Assembly: GCA_021813235.1 (NCBI GenBank)
Contig: JAKALG010000013.1
Span: forward strand, 1-13,809
DNA length: 13,809 bases
Reading direction: 5' to 3'
From: a bacterium
Lineage (GTDB): Bacteria; Patescibacteria; Paceibacteria; UBA9973
Under the pieces are notes generated by a model. It saw only the letters and a list, made by a program, of their open reading frames with translations, was not told the DNA's origin and did no database searches. Positions 1 to 6,625 of the stretch are shown here, piece by piece. A program made the position numbers and the translations under genes. The first letter of the stretch is position 1. The number at the start of each line of letters is the position of its first letter.

Positions 1-13
1 TTTTTTCGTTATG

Positions 14-71
14 CCTCCTCCTACATAACATTTTTATAAAAGAATTCTTTTTTTTATTTACTTTAATTATA
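14..71 (-). promoter_or_regulatory. Probable promoter and Shine-Dalgarno of a minus-strand gene starting beyond the left edge
   Basis: Read on the minus strand, a perfect TATAAT lies at 71-66 and is followed by a leader containing the 14-base palindrome AAAAGAATTCTTTT (38-51). A strong AGGAGGAGG follows at 22-14. No ATG occurs between this purine tract and base 1, so the start codon would lie just outside the window, about a dozen bases past the tract. No convincing -35 is visible. It is notable because almost no other start here has a Shine-Dalgarno sequence. The gene itself cannot be seen. Confidence 0.4.
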
Positions 72-219
72 CTACAAAAAACGCTAATCAAATAGTTTTT
101 ATATTTTCTATCTTTCTATAACTACCACCCACCCTTTAAAGCACCATCAATTACTTTTTAGAAACCTTTATCATTTCTAAAGATTTGGTCAATCGTATTC
201 CAATTCATGGTTCCTTTCC

Positions 220-242
220 AAAAAAACAATTATTGTTTTTTT
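220..242 (-). terminator. A/T-rich inverted repeat, probable (bidirectional) terminator
   Basis: An 11-base arm AAAAAAACAAT (220-230) and its perfect complement (232-242) flank a single base. Read on the minus strand it ends in seven T residues and overlaps the last codons and stop of the lysine-rich protein gene. The stem is almost all A-T, so it is thermodynamically weak, but the T run and position suit an intrinsic terminator. It could act in either direction. Confidence 0.5.
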
Positions 243-532
243 GTTGTTGTAATTATTGTTTTTACTGCAGCTTTTGCTTTTACTATTTTAGCCTTTTTAA
301 GCACCCTAGCTTTTGTCACTTTTTTGATAGTTGATTTTGCTCGGATTTTATTTATTTTTAGATATGCTTTTGTTTTACCCTGTTTCGCTTTGATAGAGAG
401 AAGTTTTGTCTTAAGTTGTTTCTCTGTGAGAGTTGGAGAGGAAGTAGATGTTGTAGTGATGGTCTGAGCATATGTGCCTAATGGAAGAGCAATGAATGTG
501 AATAAAAATAATGCTGTTATAATTTTTTTCAT
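230..532 (-). CDS. Small exported lysine-rich protein, function unknown
   Basis: This is a 100-residue protein that I do not recognise. A typical signal peptide occupies residues 1-22: MKK, a hydrophobic core, then a probable signal peptidase I site after TYA. A Thr/Ser-rich stretch of about 12 residues follows, and from about residue 38 to the end the chain is dominated by Lys, Ala, Ile and Thr with almost no acidic residues and no Cys. The mature protein should be very basic and probably helical, possibly binding nucleic acid, anionic wall polymer or the acidic protein encoded directly upstream (20-base gap, same strand). The ATG at 532 is preferred because it gives a clean signal peptide; no Shine-Dalgarno is present. 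A sequence this simple could be a fast-evolving surface protein. Confidence 0.72.
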   Translation of the reverse strand: MKKIITALFLFTFIALPLGTYAQTITTTSTSSPTLTEKQLKTKLLSIKAKQGKTKAYLKINKIRAKSTIKKVTKARVLKKAKIVKAKAAVKTIITTTKKQ

Positions 533-552
533 ATTTTTTTAAATTAATTTTA

Positions 553-1203
553 TTAATCTGTTTCTCCTTTTAATACTTGCAAGTTTAGACTATCAAATTC
601 TGATAATCCGCTAATAATATCCCTATAATTATTTAATTCACTAATAAGGATATCTTTTATGCCATACAAAGAAGAAATCGACTGTGTTCCAAGAGGTGTG
701 AGTAGATCTTCCAATTGTTTAAGTTGAGCATTCACTTCATTAATACGATTAGTCAGTTTACTAAATTGATTATAGTGTTTATTTACCAATCCATCCAATA
801 ATGCTTTTTCTGCAACCGAAAGAGTAGAACCTGCGGTATCAATTCCCGTGTTGGTGTTTATTTGTAAAACTGCATTTTCATAATTTTTTATTACGGTGAC
901 AACGTCAGCATAAGTCAAAATTGTTTTCTCATCAATTTGAGGAAGATTAATAGTTGGGATCTTTTGGCTATCTTCCACAATGAAAGAGTTGACATCATGT
1001 TCTCCGTTTGTCTGACCATCTTCATTGTCATCCTCATTTTCTTGATCAGCACCTTCTTGTTCTTGATCATGATTATCAGTGCTTTTAATTTCTTGATTAT
1101 TGCCATCTCCTTTATCATCAGCATAAACAAAAGAGGCTTTTAAAGGAAAACCAATAAGAACACCAATCATCAGCAATGCAAATAAATTTATTGTTTTTTT
1201 CAT
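553..1203 (-). CDS. Exported protein with acidic linker and helical C-terminal half, function unknown
   Basis: The protein has 216 residues. Residues 1-28 form a signal peptide (MKK, hydrophobic core, probable cleavage after VYA). Residues about 29-72 are a low-complexity Asp/Glu/Asn/Gln segment with no hydrophobic residues, likely disordered and strongly negative. Residues about 80-216 are predicted mostly helical with heptad-like spacing of Leu, Ile and Val, compatible with a coiled coil. There are no Cys residues and no second membrane span, so it is probably secreted or loosely surface-attached. It lies 20 bases upstream of the lysine-rich exported protein on the same strand, so the two are probably co-transcribed. 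The leader upstream contains a TATAAT and 15-base tandem repeats. No family is recognised. Confidence 0.78.
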   Translation of the reverse strand: MKKTINLFALLMIGVLIGFPLKASFVYADDKGDGNNQEIKSTDNHDQEQEGADQENEDDNEDGQTNGEHDVNSFIVEDSQKIPTINLPQIDEKTILTYADVVTVIKNYENAVLQINTNTGIDTAGSTLSVAEKALLDGLVNKHYNQFSKLTNRINEVNAQLKQLEDLLTPLGTQSISSLYGIKDILISELNNYRDIISGLSEFDSLNLQVLKGETD

Positions 1204-1220
1204 AATTTTTAAATTAATTA

Positions 1221-1256
1221 ATTAATAATAAGAACATTAATAATAAGAACATTAAT
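1221..1256. repeat. Tandem 15-base repeat in the leader of the acidic exported protein
   Basis: The unit ATTAATAATAAGAAC occurs perfectly twice (1221-1235 and 1236-1250), followed by a partial third unit ATTAAT. It sits between a minus-strand TATAAT (1270-1265) and the start codon at 1203, so it would be transcribed in the 5' leader. It may be slippage-derived, or an operator or RNA-binding site. Confidence 0.75.
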
Positions 1257-1264
1257 ATTCAATT

Positions 1265-1270
1265 ATTATA
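1265..1270 (-). promoter_or_regulatory. Candidate -10 box for the exported-protein pair
   Basis: A perfect TATAAT on the minus strand lies about 62 bases upstream of the ATG at 1203. There is no good -35 at 16-18 bases. The transcript leader would be about 55 bases and would contain the 15-base tandem repeat. Confidence 0.45.
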
Positions 1271-1320
1271 ACACAAAAAAACTAAAAACATTCCTATTAA
1301 TATATTTAAGATACTTCAAT

Positions 1321-1440
1321 CGTTTCAAAACTCTGCTCGCTTGGAAGGAAGTGATACGAACGATGGATTGGCACACAATGTTTCCATATCCTAGCGTTTC
1401 CCTCCAGCAAATCAATCAACTTTTATCAATTACTAAATAA
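1321..1440 (+). pseudogene. Possible C-terminal gene remnant (unidentified)
   Basis: The plus frame ending at the TAA 1438-1440 reads as ordinary protein from about 1321, including a segment MDWHTMFPYPSVSLQQ, in a stretch clearly less A+T-rich than its flanks. The first ATG is at 1363 and would give only 25 residues, so this would be the tail of a lost gene. A rightward terminator follows at 1493, which supports the plus orientation. The minus strand is also open from about 1428 to the TAA at 1309-1307 and reads plausibly (HCVPIHRSYHFLPSEQSFE), so the strand is uncertain. No family is recognised. Confidence 0.3.
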
Positions 1441-1490
1441 AATTTAACATACTAGCCATAAAAAAGCCAGCAAGTATTTTATTTTGATTT

Positions 1491-1552
1491 TTGGGTGGTG
1501 GGTGTTTTCCCACCCCATTTTTTTATTGTTGGCAGGATACCCTTGCCTAATT
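1491..1552 (+). repeat. Terminator-containing repeat, copy 1
   Basis: This segment aligns without gaps to 6994-7055. Shared blocks are GGGTGGTGGGTG (1493-1504), CCATTTTTTTATT (1515-1527), GGCAGGA (1531-1537) and a following CCCT..CC. Both copies end in a second small hairpin (here GGCAGG/CTTGCC). Both lie on the plus strand downstream of plus-strand coding or remnant sequence. They may be related terminators carried along when gene cassettes were duplicated or inserted, or a small dispersed repeat family. Confidence 0.7.
1497..1524 (+). terminator. Rho-independent terminator
   Basis: The stem GGTGGG (1497-1502) pairs with CCCACC (1509-1514) around a TGTTTT loop, and seven T residues follow at 1518-1524. 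It can only serve plus-strand transcription because the T run is on the right. The only plus-strand candidate upstream is the remnant at 1321-1440. Confidence 0.65.
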
Positions 1553-1630
1553 TGAGTTTTCCACTATAAAAGCTTAATTGAAATAGGATATGGTATATTC
1601 TTTAACATTTATGATATAGATTTACCAATC

Positions 1631-1687
1631 TAGGCGATGAAGCTCGCACACATAACCATCTTGGTGAGAATTACTAAGGTCGCCTAT
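1631..1687 (+). ncRNA. Degenerate fluoride-riboswitch-like element
   Basis: Seventeen bases, TAGGCGATGAAGCTCGC (1631-1647), are identical to the 5' hairpin of the fluoride riboswitch at 3604-3620. The next elements also correspond: an AACC, then a small hairpin TCT..AGA (intact copy GTCTC..GAGAC) and a TACT or TAAT segment. The 3' part differs: the CTTC that should form the pseudoknot with GAAG is missing, and no terminator hairpin follows. Instead TAGGCGA could pair with TCGCCTA (1681-1687). A promoter-like TTATGATATAG lies at a comparable distance upstream. It is most likely a decayed duplicate; a rearranged functional variant is possible. Confidence 0.5.
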
Positions 1688-1695
1688 TACGATAA

Positions 1696-1770
1696 ATTGA
1701 AGAGCATAAAAAACAGCAAGACATAGACCTGCAACTGCAAGACCGCATTAGCGGGTTACATTTAAAATGA
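1696..1770 (+). pseudogene. Short open frame after the degenerate riboswitch, possible gene remnant
   Basis: After an in-frame TAA, 24 sense codons run to the TGA at 1768-1770 with a protein-like, Gln/Asp-rich ending (QQDIDLQLQDRISGLHLK). There is no ATG, GTG or TTG start in frame, so it would be the 3' end of a gene that once followed the riboswitch. It is too short to identify and shows no similarity to the 73-aa protein that follows the intact riboswitch. Confidence 0.25.
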
Positions 1771-1839
1771 AAAGGATAGAGATATCCTCGCATAAAAAAT
1801 TAGAAAAATTCAAGTCAGTATTTCTATTTCTATAAAACT

Positions 1840-3039
1840 CTAATTAGTTGCTGTTCTTTTGGTAAATAAAAGAAAACTTCCAAGACATAGGGTTGCGATA
1901 ATCGAAACTATACCGCCAAAAAGGAACGGCGAGGACGGGCTTATTTTATCCCACAAGGCACCAGCTATAAAGCTCGCTGGTAATGCGATTAGGCCAATGG
2001 CTGTATTGTATATGCCGTATGCTCGTCCACGATAGTCAGCAGGCACCATATCAGCCACAAATGCTTTTGCCACCCCTTCCGTAGTGGCGTAGTAGAGACC
2101 ATAAAAAGCAAACAAAAACCAGATTTGATAGCTATGGTTTGCAAAGGCAAAACCGAAGTATGCTAGAGCATAAGCAAGCCAGCCCATAATAATGACCTTC
2201 TCTCTACCAATGCGGTCAGATAAGCTACCCAATGGAACCGAAGCAACAGCATAGACGAAATTAAATAATGCGTAAACAAGCGGTATTGCAAGCAACACTA
2301 CGCCAAGGTTCTGGGCTCGTAAGATAAGAAAGGCATCTGACGAATTACCCAAACTGAAAACAAGCACTATGCCTAGAAAAATATAAAAACGACGGGGCAA
2401 AGTTATTTTCACTGATTGAGTTATTGTCTTTTCTATGGTTGGAGTTTCTTTGACTTTATATTGAAGCACAATAAGCGTAATGAAAAGTGGGATAGCAGTG
2501 AGGAAAAGAATGATGTGATATTTAGCAGGGCTGTCTTTTAGTAAATAAAGAAGCCCGAATAATACAAGCGGGCCCACAACAGAACCGAGGGTATCCAACA
2601 TCCGAGCAATACCAAAACCTTTGCCACGAGTTTTAATTTCCGTGGAGTCAGCAATAAGAGCATCTTTAGGTGAGTCCTTCATTCCCTTACCTACTCCGTC
2701 AAGAAAGCGAAGTCCTAAAATAGCGGAGCCCGCAGTTGTGATAGCGAGCAATGGACGAGCAGTAAGAGAAAATAAGTATCCAAGAAAAATGAAGGGTTTT
2801 TTCTTCCCAAACTTATCAGTGAGAAAACCCGCAATGATTTTGAAAATACTTGCTCCAGCCGTTACTAATCCCTCGGATACACCAATGAATGTTTTACCCA
2901 GTCCCAGCACATTAGTCAAATACAGGGGTAAAATAGGCACAAATATGTCTTGGCTGATACCGCCAAAAAAACTCAGAAGACCGATGTAAAACACATTTCC
3001 TAAACTTCTCTTTTTTGTTTGTTTGTTTTCGTTGTTCAT
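1840..3039 (-). CDS. MFS transporter
   Basis: This is a 399-residue polytopic membrane protein with the size and pattern of a 12-helix major facilitator. After a basic N-terminus (residues 1-15), the first helix leads to the loop 2-3 signature GFLTDKFGKKKP, and the second half repeats it as GSLSDRIGREK. The helix-5 region carries an RMLDTLGSVVGP stretch resembling the antiporter motif C of drug/H+ exporters. It is therefore probably a secondary exporter, though the substrate cannot be read from sequence. The start at 3039 lies 3 bases after the stop of the PAP2 gene, so the two form a minus-strand operon. The 3' end faces the decayed riboswitch region. Confidence 0.93.
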   Translation of the reverse strand: MNNENKQTKKRSLGNVFYIGLLSFFGGISQDIFVPILPLYLTNVLGLGKTFIGVSEGLVTAGASIFKIIAGFLTDKFGKKKPFIFLGYLFSLTARPLLAITTAGSAILGLRFLDGVGKGMKDSPKDALIADSTEIKTRGKGFGIARMLDTLGSVVGPLVLFGLLYLLKDSPAKYHIILFLTAIPLFITLIVLQYKVKETPTIEKTITQSVKITLPRRFYIFLGIVLVFSLGNSSDAFLILRAQNLGVVLLAIPLVYALFNFVYAVASVPLGSLSDRIGREKVIIMGWLAYALAYFGFAFANHSYQIWFLFAFYGLYYATTEGVAKAFVADMVPADYRGRAYGIYNTAIGLIALPASFIAGALWDKISPSSPFLFGGIVSIIATLCLGSFLLFTKRTATN

Positions 3040-3042
3040 AAT

Positions 3043-3522
3043 TTAATTTTTATAGTAATGTAAATGCTTAAATATCTTTAATATAAAAAGAGTAGAAAAA
3101 ATACCTATAACCCCACCCGCTATTACATCAATAGGGCGATGAACCTGTAGATACAACCTTGAATAACTCACTAAAATATACCAACCTACCGAAAGAGTAT
3201 ATAAAAGGTATCTAATATATTTATTTTTTATGTGAGCGTGTGTGTAGTAAATACCCAAAGACATCAAAACCCCTGCCATAGTGGCGTGTCCTGAAGGAAA
3301 TCCATATCCAGTTTCGGATATGAGCATATGCTCTGGTCTTGATATTCTCAAGATAGCTTTTAAGATAAGGGCAAAAAACATTGCGGTAATACTGGTAAAA
3401 AGTATCTTGTAAAAATCTTTCTTGTAATTTCTTACATATAAAAAGATAGAAAATAATACAAGAAGCATAAACATTATTTCTGGACCAGCTATGTTTGTGA
3501 TAAAAATTTGGAATTGCAACAT
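3043..3522 (-). CDS. PAP2-family membrane phosphatase
   Basis: The protein has 159 residues, full length for a compact PAP2 lipid phosphatase. The three active-site motifs are all present: KX6RP at residues 55-63, PSGH at 76-79 with the catalytic His, and SRX5HX3D at 121-132 with the second catalytic His 128. Membrane helices surround these motifs. The family hydrolyses phosphate from lipid phosphates or pyrophosphates such as undecaprenyl pyrophosphate, phosphatidate or phosphatidylglycerol phosphate; which one is not decidable here. It is the first gene of an operon with the MFS gene and is divergent from the fluoride-riboswitch operon. A TAAAAT at 3535-3530 ends 7 bases before the ATG, suggesting a leaderless transcript. 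Confidence 0.92.
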   Translation of the reverse strand: MLQFQIFITNIAGPEIMFMLLVLFSIFLYVRNYKKDFYKILFTSITAMFFALILKAILRISRPEHMLISETGYGFPSGHATMAGVLMSLGIYYTHAHIKNKYIRYLLYTLSVGWYILVSYSRLYLQVHRPIDVIAGGVIGIFSTLFILKIFKHLHYYKN

Positions 3523-3556
3523 AAGCTTAATTTTAACAAAAAAATACCTTAAAACC

Positions 3557-3586
3557 TAGTTTATTTTTAACAAAAATTATGATAAT
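3557..3586 (+). promoter_or_regulatory. Candidate promoter of the fluoride-riboswitch operon
   Basis: A -10-like GATAAT (3581-3586) lies inside TTATGATAATATAT, with a weak -35 TAGTTT about 18 bases upstream (3557-3562). Transcription would start near 3593, about 10 bases before the riboswitch. The TTATGATA core is also seen before the degenerate riboswitch copy near 1609. Confidence 0.45.
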
Positions 3587-3603
3587 ATATGGGTATATGT
3601 TTT

Positions 3604-3655
3604 TAGGCGATGAAGCTCGCCCTTAACCGTCTCAGCGAGACTAATAGCTTCTACT
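3604..3655 (+). ncRNA. Fluoride riboswitch (crcB motif) aptamer
   Basis: The sequence fits the fluoride aptamer closely. The hairpin GGCGA/TCGCC (3606-3610 and 3617-3621) has loop TGAAGC. A CTTAACC joining strand follows, then a hairpin GTCTC/GAGAC (3629-3633 and 3637-3641), then TAATAG and CTTCTAC. GAAG of the first loop (3612-3615) complements CTTC (3648-3651), the characteristic pseudoknot. The same CTTC begins the terminator stem, so pseudoknot and terminator exclude each other, as in the Bacillus cereus crcB riboswitch. By analogy, fluoride binding would permit readthrough into the four genes downstream. Confidence 0.93.
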
Positions 3656-3681
3656 AATATTTATTAGTAGAAGTTGTTTTT
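3648..3681 (+). terminator. Riboswitch-controlled intrinsic terminator
   Basis: A perfect 11-bp stem pairs CTTCTACTAAT (3648-3658) with its complement (3663-3673) across a four-base ATTT loop, followed by TTGTTTTT. The left arm overlaps the pseudoknot strand of the fluoride aptamer, giving a simple off (terminator) or on (aptamer with fluoride) switch. About 47 bases separate it from the first start codon. Confidence 0.92.
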
Positions 3682-3728
3682 AAGTTTTAATTGTAAAGGT
3701 CTATTACTAATCAATAAAAATTATTATT

Positions 3729-3950
3729 ATGCCAATAATTCCATATAATCAACTTGATGAATATATAGAGGACGAGTCGTCTAAAATAGTGCGTGAGATG
3801 GCAAAAATGCTTGACCATTTCCGCCATAATCGCACTTCTAAAGAGAGGGTTATTGAAAATGTTAACCGACTACTTATGGATGTAATGAATACAATAGAAG
3901 AGTCGGACGATTATGGCATCAGACAGAATGATTATTCTTCGGATGAATAA
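3729..3950 (+). CDS. 73-aa hypothetical protein, first gene of the fluoride-riboswitch operon
   Basis: This small soluble protein of 73 residues is mostly helical and charged, with no Cys, signal peptide or membrane segment. It has an acidic N-terminal part (QLDEYIEDESS), a central amphipathic stretch with HFRHNRTSKER, and an acidic C-terminus ending YSSDE. I recognise no family. It is the first gene behind the riboswitch, and its stop overlaps or nearly abuts the start of the toroid protein, so translational coupling is likely. The start at 3729 has no Shine-Dalgarno (TTATTATTATG). A partner or regulator of the enzymes that follow is a guess from position only. Confidence 0.75.
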   Translation: MPIIPYNQLDEYIEDESSKIVREMAKMLDHFRHNRTSKERVIENVNRLLMDVMNTIEESDDYGIRQNDYSSDE

Positions 3951-4893
3951 TTCAAAAAAAATGGAGATACTTACTTTGTCTATGTTCAACATTTCATACT
4001 CGGAAAATTTAAAAGATACAGATTTTTGGCTTGAAAAAAGAAAGATTGTTAAATATCTAGAAAATCGCCACTTGTCGGACGGTGGATATTTCTTTGCTCA
4101 AGTTGAACCCTCAAGCGGACTAGATACATATTTGGCAGTAAAAACACTTAACTTGCTTGGAGAAGAAATTAAACACACAAAATCTATCGTTTCTTTTTGG
4201 GAGAGCAAGGAAAAAACTCTTGATAATCTTTTTGGAATATTTCTAGCCGTAGAAACATACAAAGAATTAGGGTTATTAAGTGAGGTGTCTAGAAAATATA
4301 AAGCTTATCTTTTGAACTATTCCAAAAAAAATAATACTTTCCCTCGTATAACCTCCATTATTTTTAATAAGGGTTTTAAACTAAACAATCTTTCTTTTGC
4401 GATGAATTATATAAGTAGTATTGGTAAAGAATTAGAAGATTTATATTACTTCGCAGTTCTTTGTCGCGATTTAAAAATTAAAATAGACAAAAAAAGAGTT
4501 ATAAATTTTGTCCTCTCTCTAAATAACGAAGATGGAGGGTTTGGACAAAATAATAATTCAAATTTAATGACAACACATCACGCTTTATCTATTTTAAACA
4601 TTTTTTCATATAAAATTGCCACAACCGAAGAAACCTACAACTATTTGATGAGCCAGTGGGAAAAATGCGATTATTTAGAAGATGTATTTTATATTACCGA
4701 AAGCATAATATTGCTTAAAAAACCGTTTACTATTGCTGAAAAAATTTTTAATTTCGTTAGTAGTTGCCAGCGAAAAGATGGCGGTTTCAGCAGATGCTGT
4801 GTAATGGGTATTCAAACGATTGAAGATACTTACTATGCTGTAAAAATATTAAAAACTTGCGAGAAATATTCCCATAAAGTTTTATTAAAATAA
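3943..4893 (+). CDS. Prenyltransferase/squalene-cyclase-like alpha/alpha-toroid protein
   Basis: Taken from the ATG at 3943, this protein has 316 residues. It carries repeats typical of the toroid superfamily (protein prenyltransferase beta subunits and squalene-hopene cyclases): a D-G-G-[FY] turn followed by a helix with a [D/T]-[T/H]-[Y/H]-x-A pattern, at residues about 46-64 (DGGY), 197-213 (DGGFG) and 279-299 (DGGFSRCC). The class II cyclase DxDD motif is absent, and I cannot assign the Asp-Cys-His zinc ligands of prenyltransferases. It may thus be a diverged enzyme or a binding scaffold for an isoprenoid or peptide. Start choice is open: 3943 overlaps the previous stop by 8 bases, 3961 leaves a 10-base gap, and the longest frame opens at 3913; none has a Shine-Dalgarno. 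The next gene begins one base after its stop. Confidence 0.8.
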   Translation: MNNSKKMEILTLSMFNISYSENLKDTDFWLEKRKIVKYLENRHLSDGGYFFAQVEPSSGLDTYLAVKTLNLLGEEIKHTKSIVSFWESKEKTLDNLFGIFLAVETYKELGLLSEVSRKYKAYLLNYSKKNNTFPRITSIIFNKGFKLNNLSFAMNYISSIGKELEDLYYFAVLCRDLKIKIDKKRVINFVLSLNNEDGGFGQNNNSNLMTTHHALSILNIFSYKIATTEETYNYLMSQWEKCDYLEDVFYITESIILLKKPFTIAEKIFNFVSSCQRKDGGFSRCCVMGIQTIEDTYYAVKILKTCEKYSHKVLLK

Positions 4894-4894
4894 T

Positions 4895-6625
4895 ATGCTT
4901 GATACATATTCAAAAATCAAAGAAGACCTAAATGATAACTTGAAAAAGCTAGAAAGTGTAGCTAGTAGCGAACGTGTTAAAAATTCATCACTGGCACTTC
5001 AAGCAAAGTTAAAAACCGATATATTTTCATTGGTAGTTGTCGGACAATTCAAGCGAGGCAAAACTACCTTTATCAATGCCTTGCTTGGCAAAGATTTATT
5101 GCCGACAGCAATTATTCCACTCACTTCAATCATTACGATAATCAGCTATGGAAATGAATTAAAAATCACGGTTTTCCTTGAAAATGGAGTTAGAAAAGAA
5201 ATTGCACTTGAAAAATTGCCTTTATATATCACAGAAAAACATAATCCAAAGAATGAGAAAAAAGTAGACCGCGTTGAAATCACCTACCCCTCCCCGTATT
5301 TAAAAAACGGAGTTCAGATTATTGACACGCCTGGCATCGCCTCTGTTCACGAGCATAATACTAAAACCACCTATGAATATCTGCCACGAGCCGATGTGGC
5401 GATATTTCTTTTAAGTGTTGACCCGCCACTTACTCAAGCGGAACTTCTTTTTTTACGAGATTTGAAAAATTTAGTAGTTAAAACATTTTTCATTCAAAAT
5501 AAAATTGATACCGTAAGCAGTGCTGACAAAGAAGAGTCGCTCTCTTTTAGTAAGAAAATAATTGAAAAAGAAGCAGGGTTTAGTGATGTAATTGTCTACC
5601 CTCTCTCTGCTAAAGAAGCGTTGGAAGGAAACAAAAAAAGCGGTTTGGTTGATTTTGAGCAGGCATTAGAGCGGTTTCTTTTAAACGAGAAAGGGGAAAT
5701 GCTACTAAAATCAGCCACTGATAAAATAAATAACTTTATCAACGAAGAAATGCTTTTAGCAGAACTTGAAGAAAAGTCGCTCCAACTGCCGTTAAAAGAA
5801 TTAGAGAGTAAAATCGCAACATTAAAAAAGTTTATCGCTGACAGTGAACAAGAAAAAGTGGATAGCGGTAGATTGCTTACTGAAGAAATAAAAGAGCTTC
5901 AGAGTAAGGTTCTTATTGAAGATTTAGAAAACCTAAAAGAGGAAAAAACCAAATGGCTCATAACACAAGTAGATAAATTTGCTTTAGAACATAAAAATGA
6001 CGGCAATATAAAATTTACTGAACTCATAAATGAATTTATTGACTCACAAATAAGAAATATATTTAACACTTGGCGAATTGAAGAAGAAATAATTTTAAAA
6101 AAACATTTGGAAAAAGTTTTCAAACGGTTTGGGGTTCGTATGGATAAAGTTCTTGAACAAATTATTGATTTTTCTGCAGAACTTTTTGGAATTACTAATA
6201 AACAATTTAATATACAGAGAACACTACCACCAGAATTTGAATTTAGATTTGAAACAACAGAGCAATTTGACATATTGGGAATTACTATTGATTTAGTTAG
6301 AAAAGCATTACCAAAGGTCTTAGCCCATAAGTTAATCTTAAAAGAAGCACAGGAAAAAGCAGAAATGATGGTTGACCGCCATTGTGGTAAATCAAGATAT
6401 GATTTTTCAGAGCGTATGGAACAGTTGGTAAGGAATTATCGTAAAGATGTTAATGAGACAATTTCGTTAACGCAAAATGATATTTTAAAAGCATTAGAAA
6501 TTAGTGTTAAATCAAAACAAAATATTTCTACAAAAACAAAATACCTAGAAACACATTTACATAACAGAGTTTTTGTCTTAACAGAAATAAAGAAATCTTT
6601 ACTTAAACTAACTACACAGTTATGA
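4895..6625 (+). CDS. Bacterial dynamin-like GTPase
   Basis: This is a 576-residue protein. The N-terminal GTPase domain has a complete motif set: G1 GQFKRGKT (50-57), G2 Thr 77 in PLTS, G3 DTPG (144-147) followed by a long segment typical of dynamins, G4 NKID (202-205) and G5-like SAK (238-240). The rest (about 270-576) is almost wholly helical with long charged heptad-like stretches, as in the stalk and neck of bacterial dynamin-like proteins. I see no clear transmembrane hairpin, so membrane contact may be peripheral or through the small membrane protein encoded next. Family members assemble with GTP and tubulate, fuse or repair membranes. The ATG follows the toroid stop by one base, and the stop overlaps the next ATG by four bases. 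No symbol is assigned. Confidence 0.92.
   Translation: MLDTYSKIKEDLNDNLKKLESVASSERVKNSSLALQAKLKTDIFSLVVVGQFKRGKTTFINALLGKDLLPTAIIPLTSIITIISYGNELKITVFLENGVRKEIALEKLPLYITEKHNPKNEKKVDRVEITYPSPYLKNGVQIIDTPGIASVHEHNTKTTYEYLPRADVAIFLLSVDPPLTQAELLFLRDLKNLVVKTFFIQNKIDTVSSADKEESLSFSKKIIEKEAGFSDVIVYPLSAKEALEGNKKSGLVDFEQALERFLLNEKGEMLLKSATDKINNFINEEMLLAELEEKSLQLPLKELESKIATLKKFIADSEQEKVDSGRLLTEEIKELQSKVLIEDLENLKEEKTKWLITQVDKFALEHKNDGNIKFTELINEFIDSQIRNIFNTWRIEEEIILKKHLEKVFKRFGVRMDKVLEQIIDFSAELFGITNKQFNIQRTLPPEFEFRFETTEQFDILGITIDLVRKALPKVLAHKLILKEAQEKAEMMVDRHCGKSRYDFSERMEQLVRNYRKDVNETISLTQNDILKALEISVKSKQNISTKTKYLETHLHNRVFVLTEIKKSLLKLTTQL

Larger units (their letters stand above)
1204..1839. other. 636-base region without an intact gene: repeats, remnant, terminator and riboswitch-like hairpin
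   Basis: No complete convincing gene is present. From left to right it holds the tandem repeat and promoter described above; a less A+T-rich island (about 1320-1425) readable as coding on either strand; an intrinsic terminator pointing rightward (1493-1524) that belongs to a repeat also found near 7000; and a plus-strand promoter-like TTATGATATAG near 1609 followed by a copy of the fluoride-riboswitch 5' hairpin and a 25-codon open frame. It looks like a graveyard of one or two plus-strand transcription units. Confidence 0.6.

Noticed and set aside
207..467. Plus-strand hydrophobic frame opposite the lysine-rich exported protein
   Set aside because: Its Phe-rich text is the complement of Lys codons; the minus frame has a clean signal peptide and fits the gene pair.
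1631..1687. A second functional fluoride riboswitch
   Set aside because: It lacks the pseudoknot CTTC strand, a terminator and an intact downstream gene.
2621..2989. Plus-strand open frame inside the MFS gene
   Set aside because: It is antisense to a complete transporter gene with clear motifs and has no start context; it is a shadow frame. The same applies to 5899-6273, 11713-12039 and the frames antisense to the recombinase.
3943..4893. Squalene-hopene cyclase or protein prenyltransferase as a firm call for the toroid protein
   Set aside because: DGGF repeats are present but the DxDD acid motif is absent and zinc ligands cannot be assigned, so only the superfamily is claimed.
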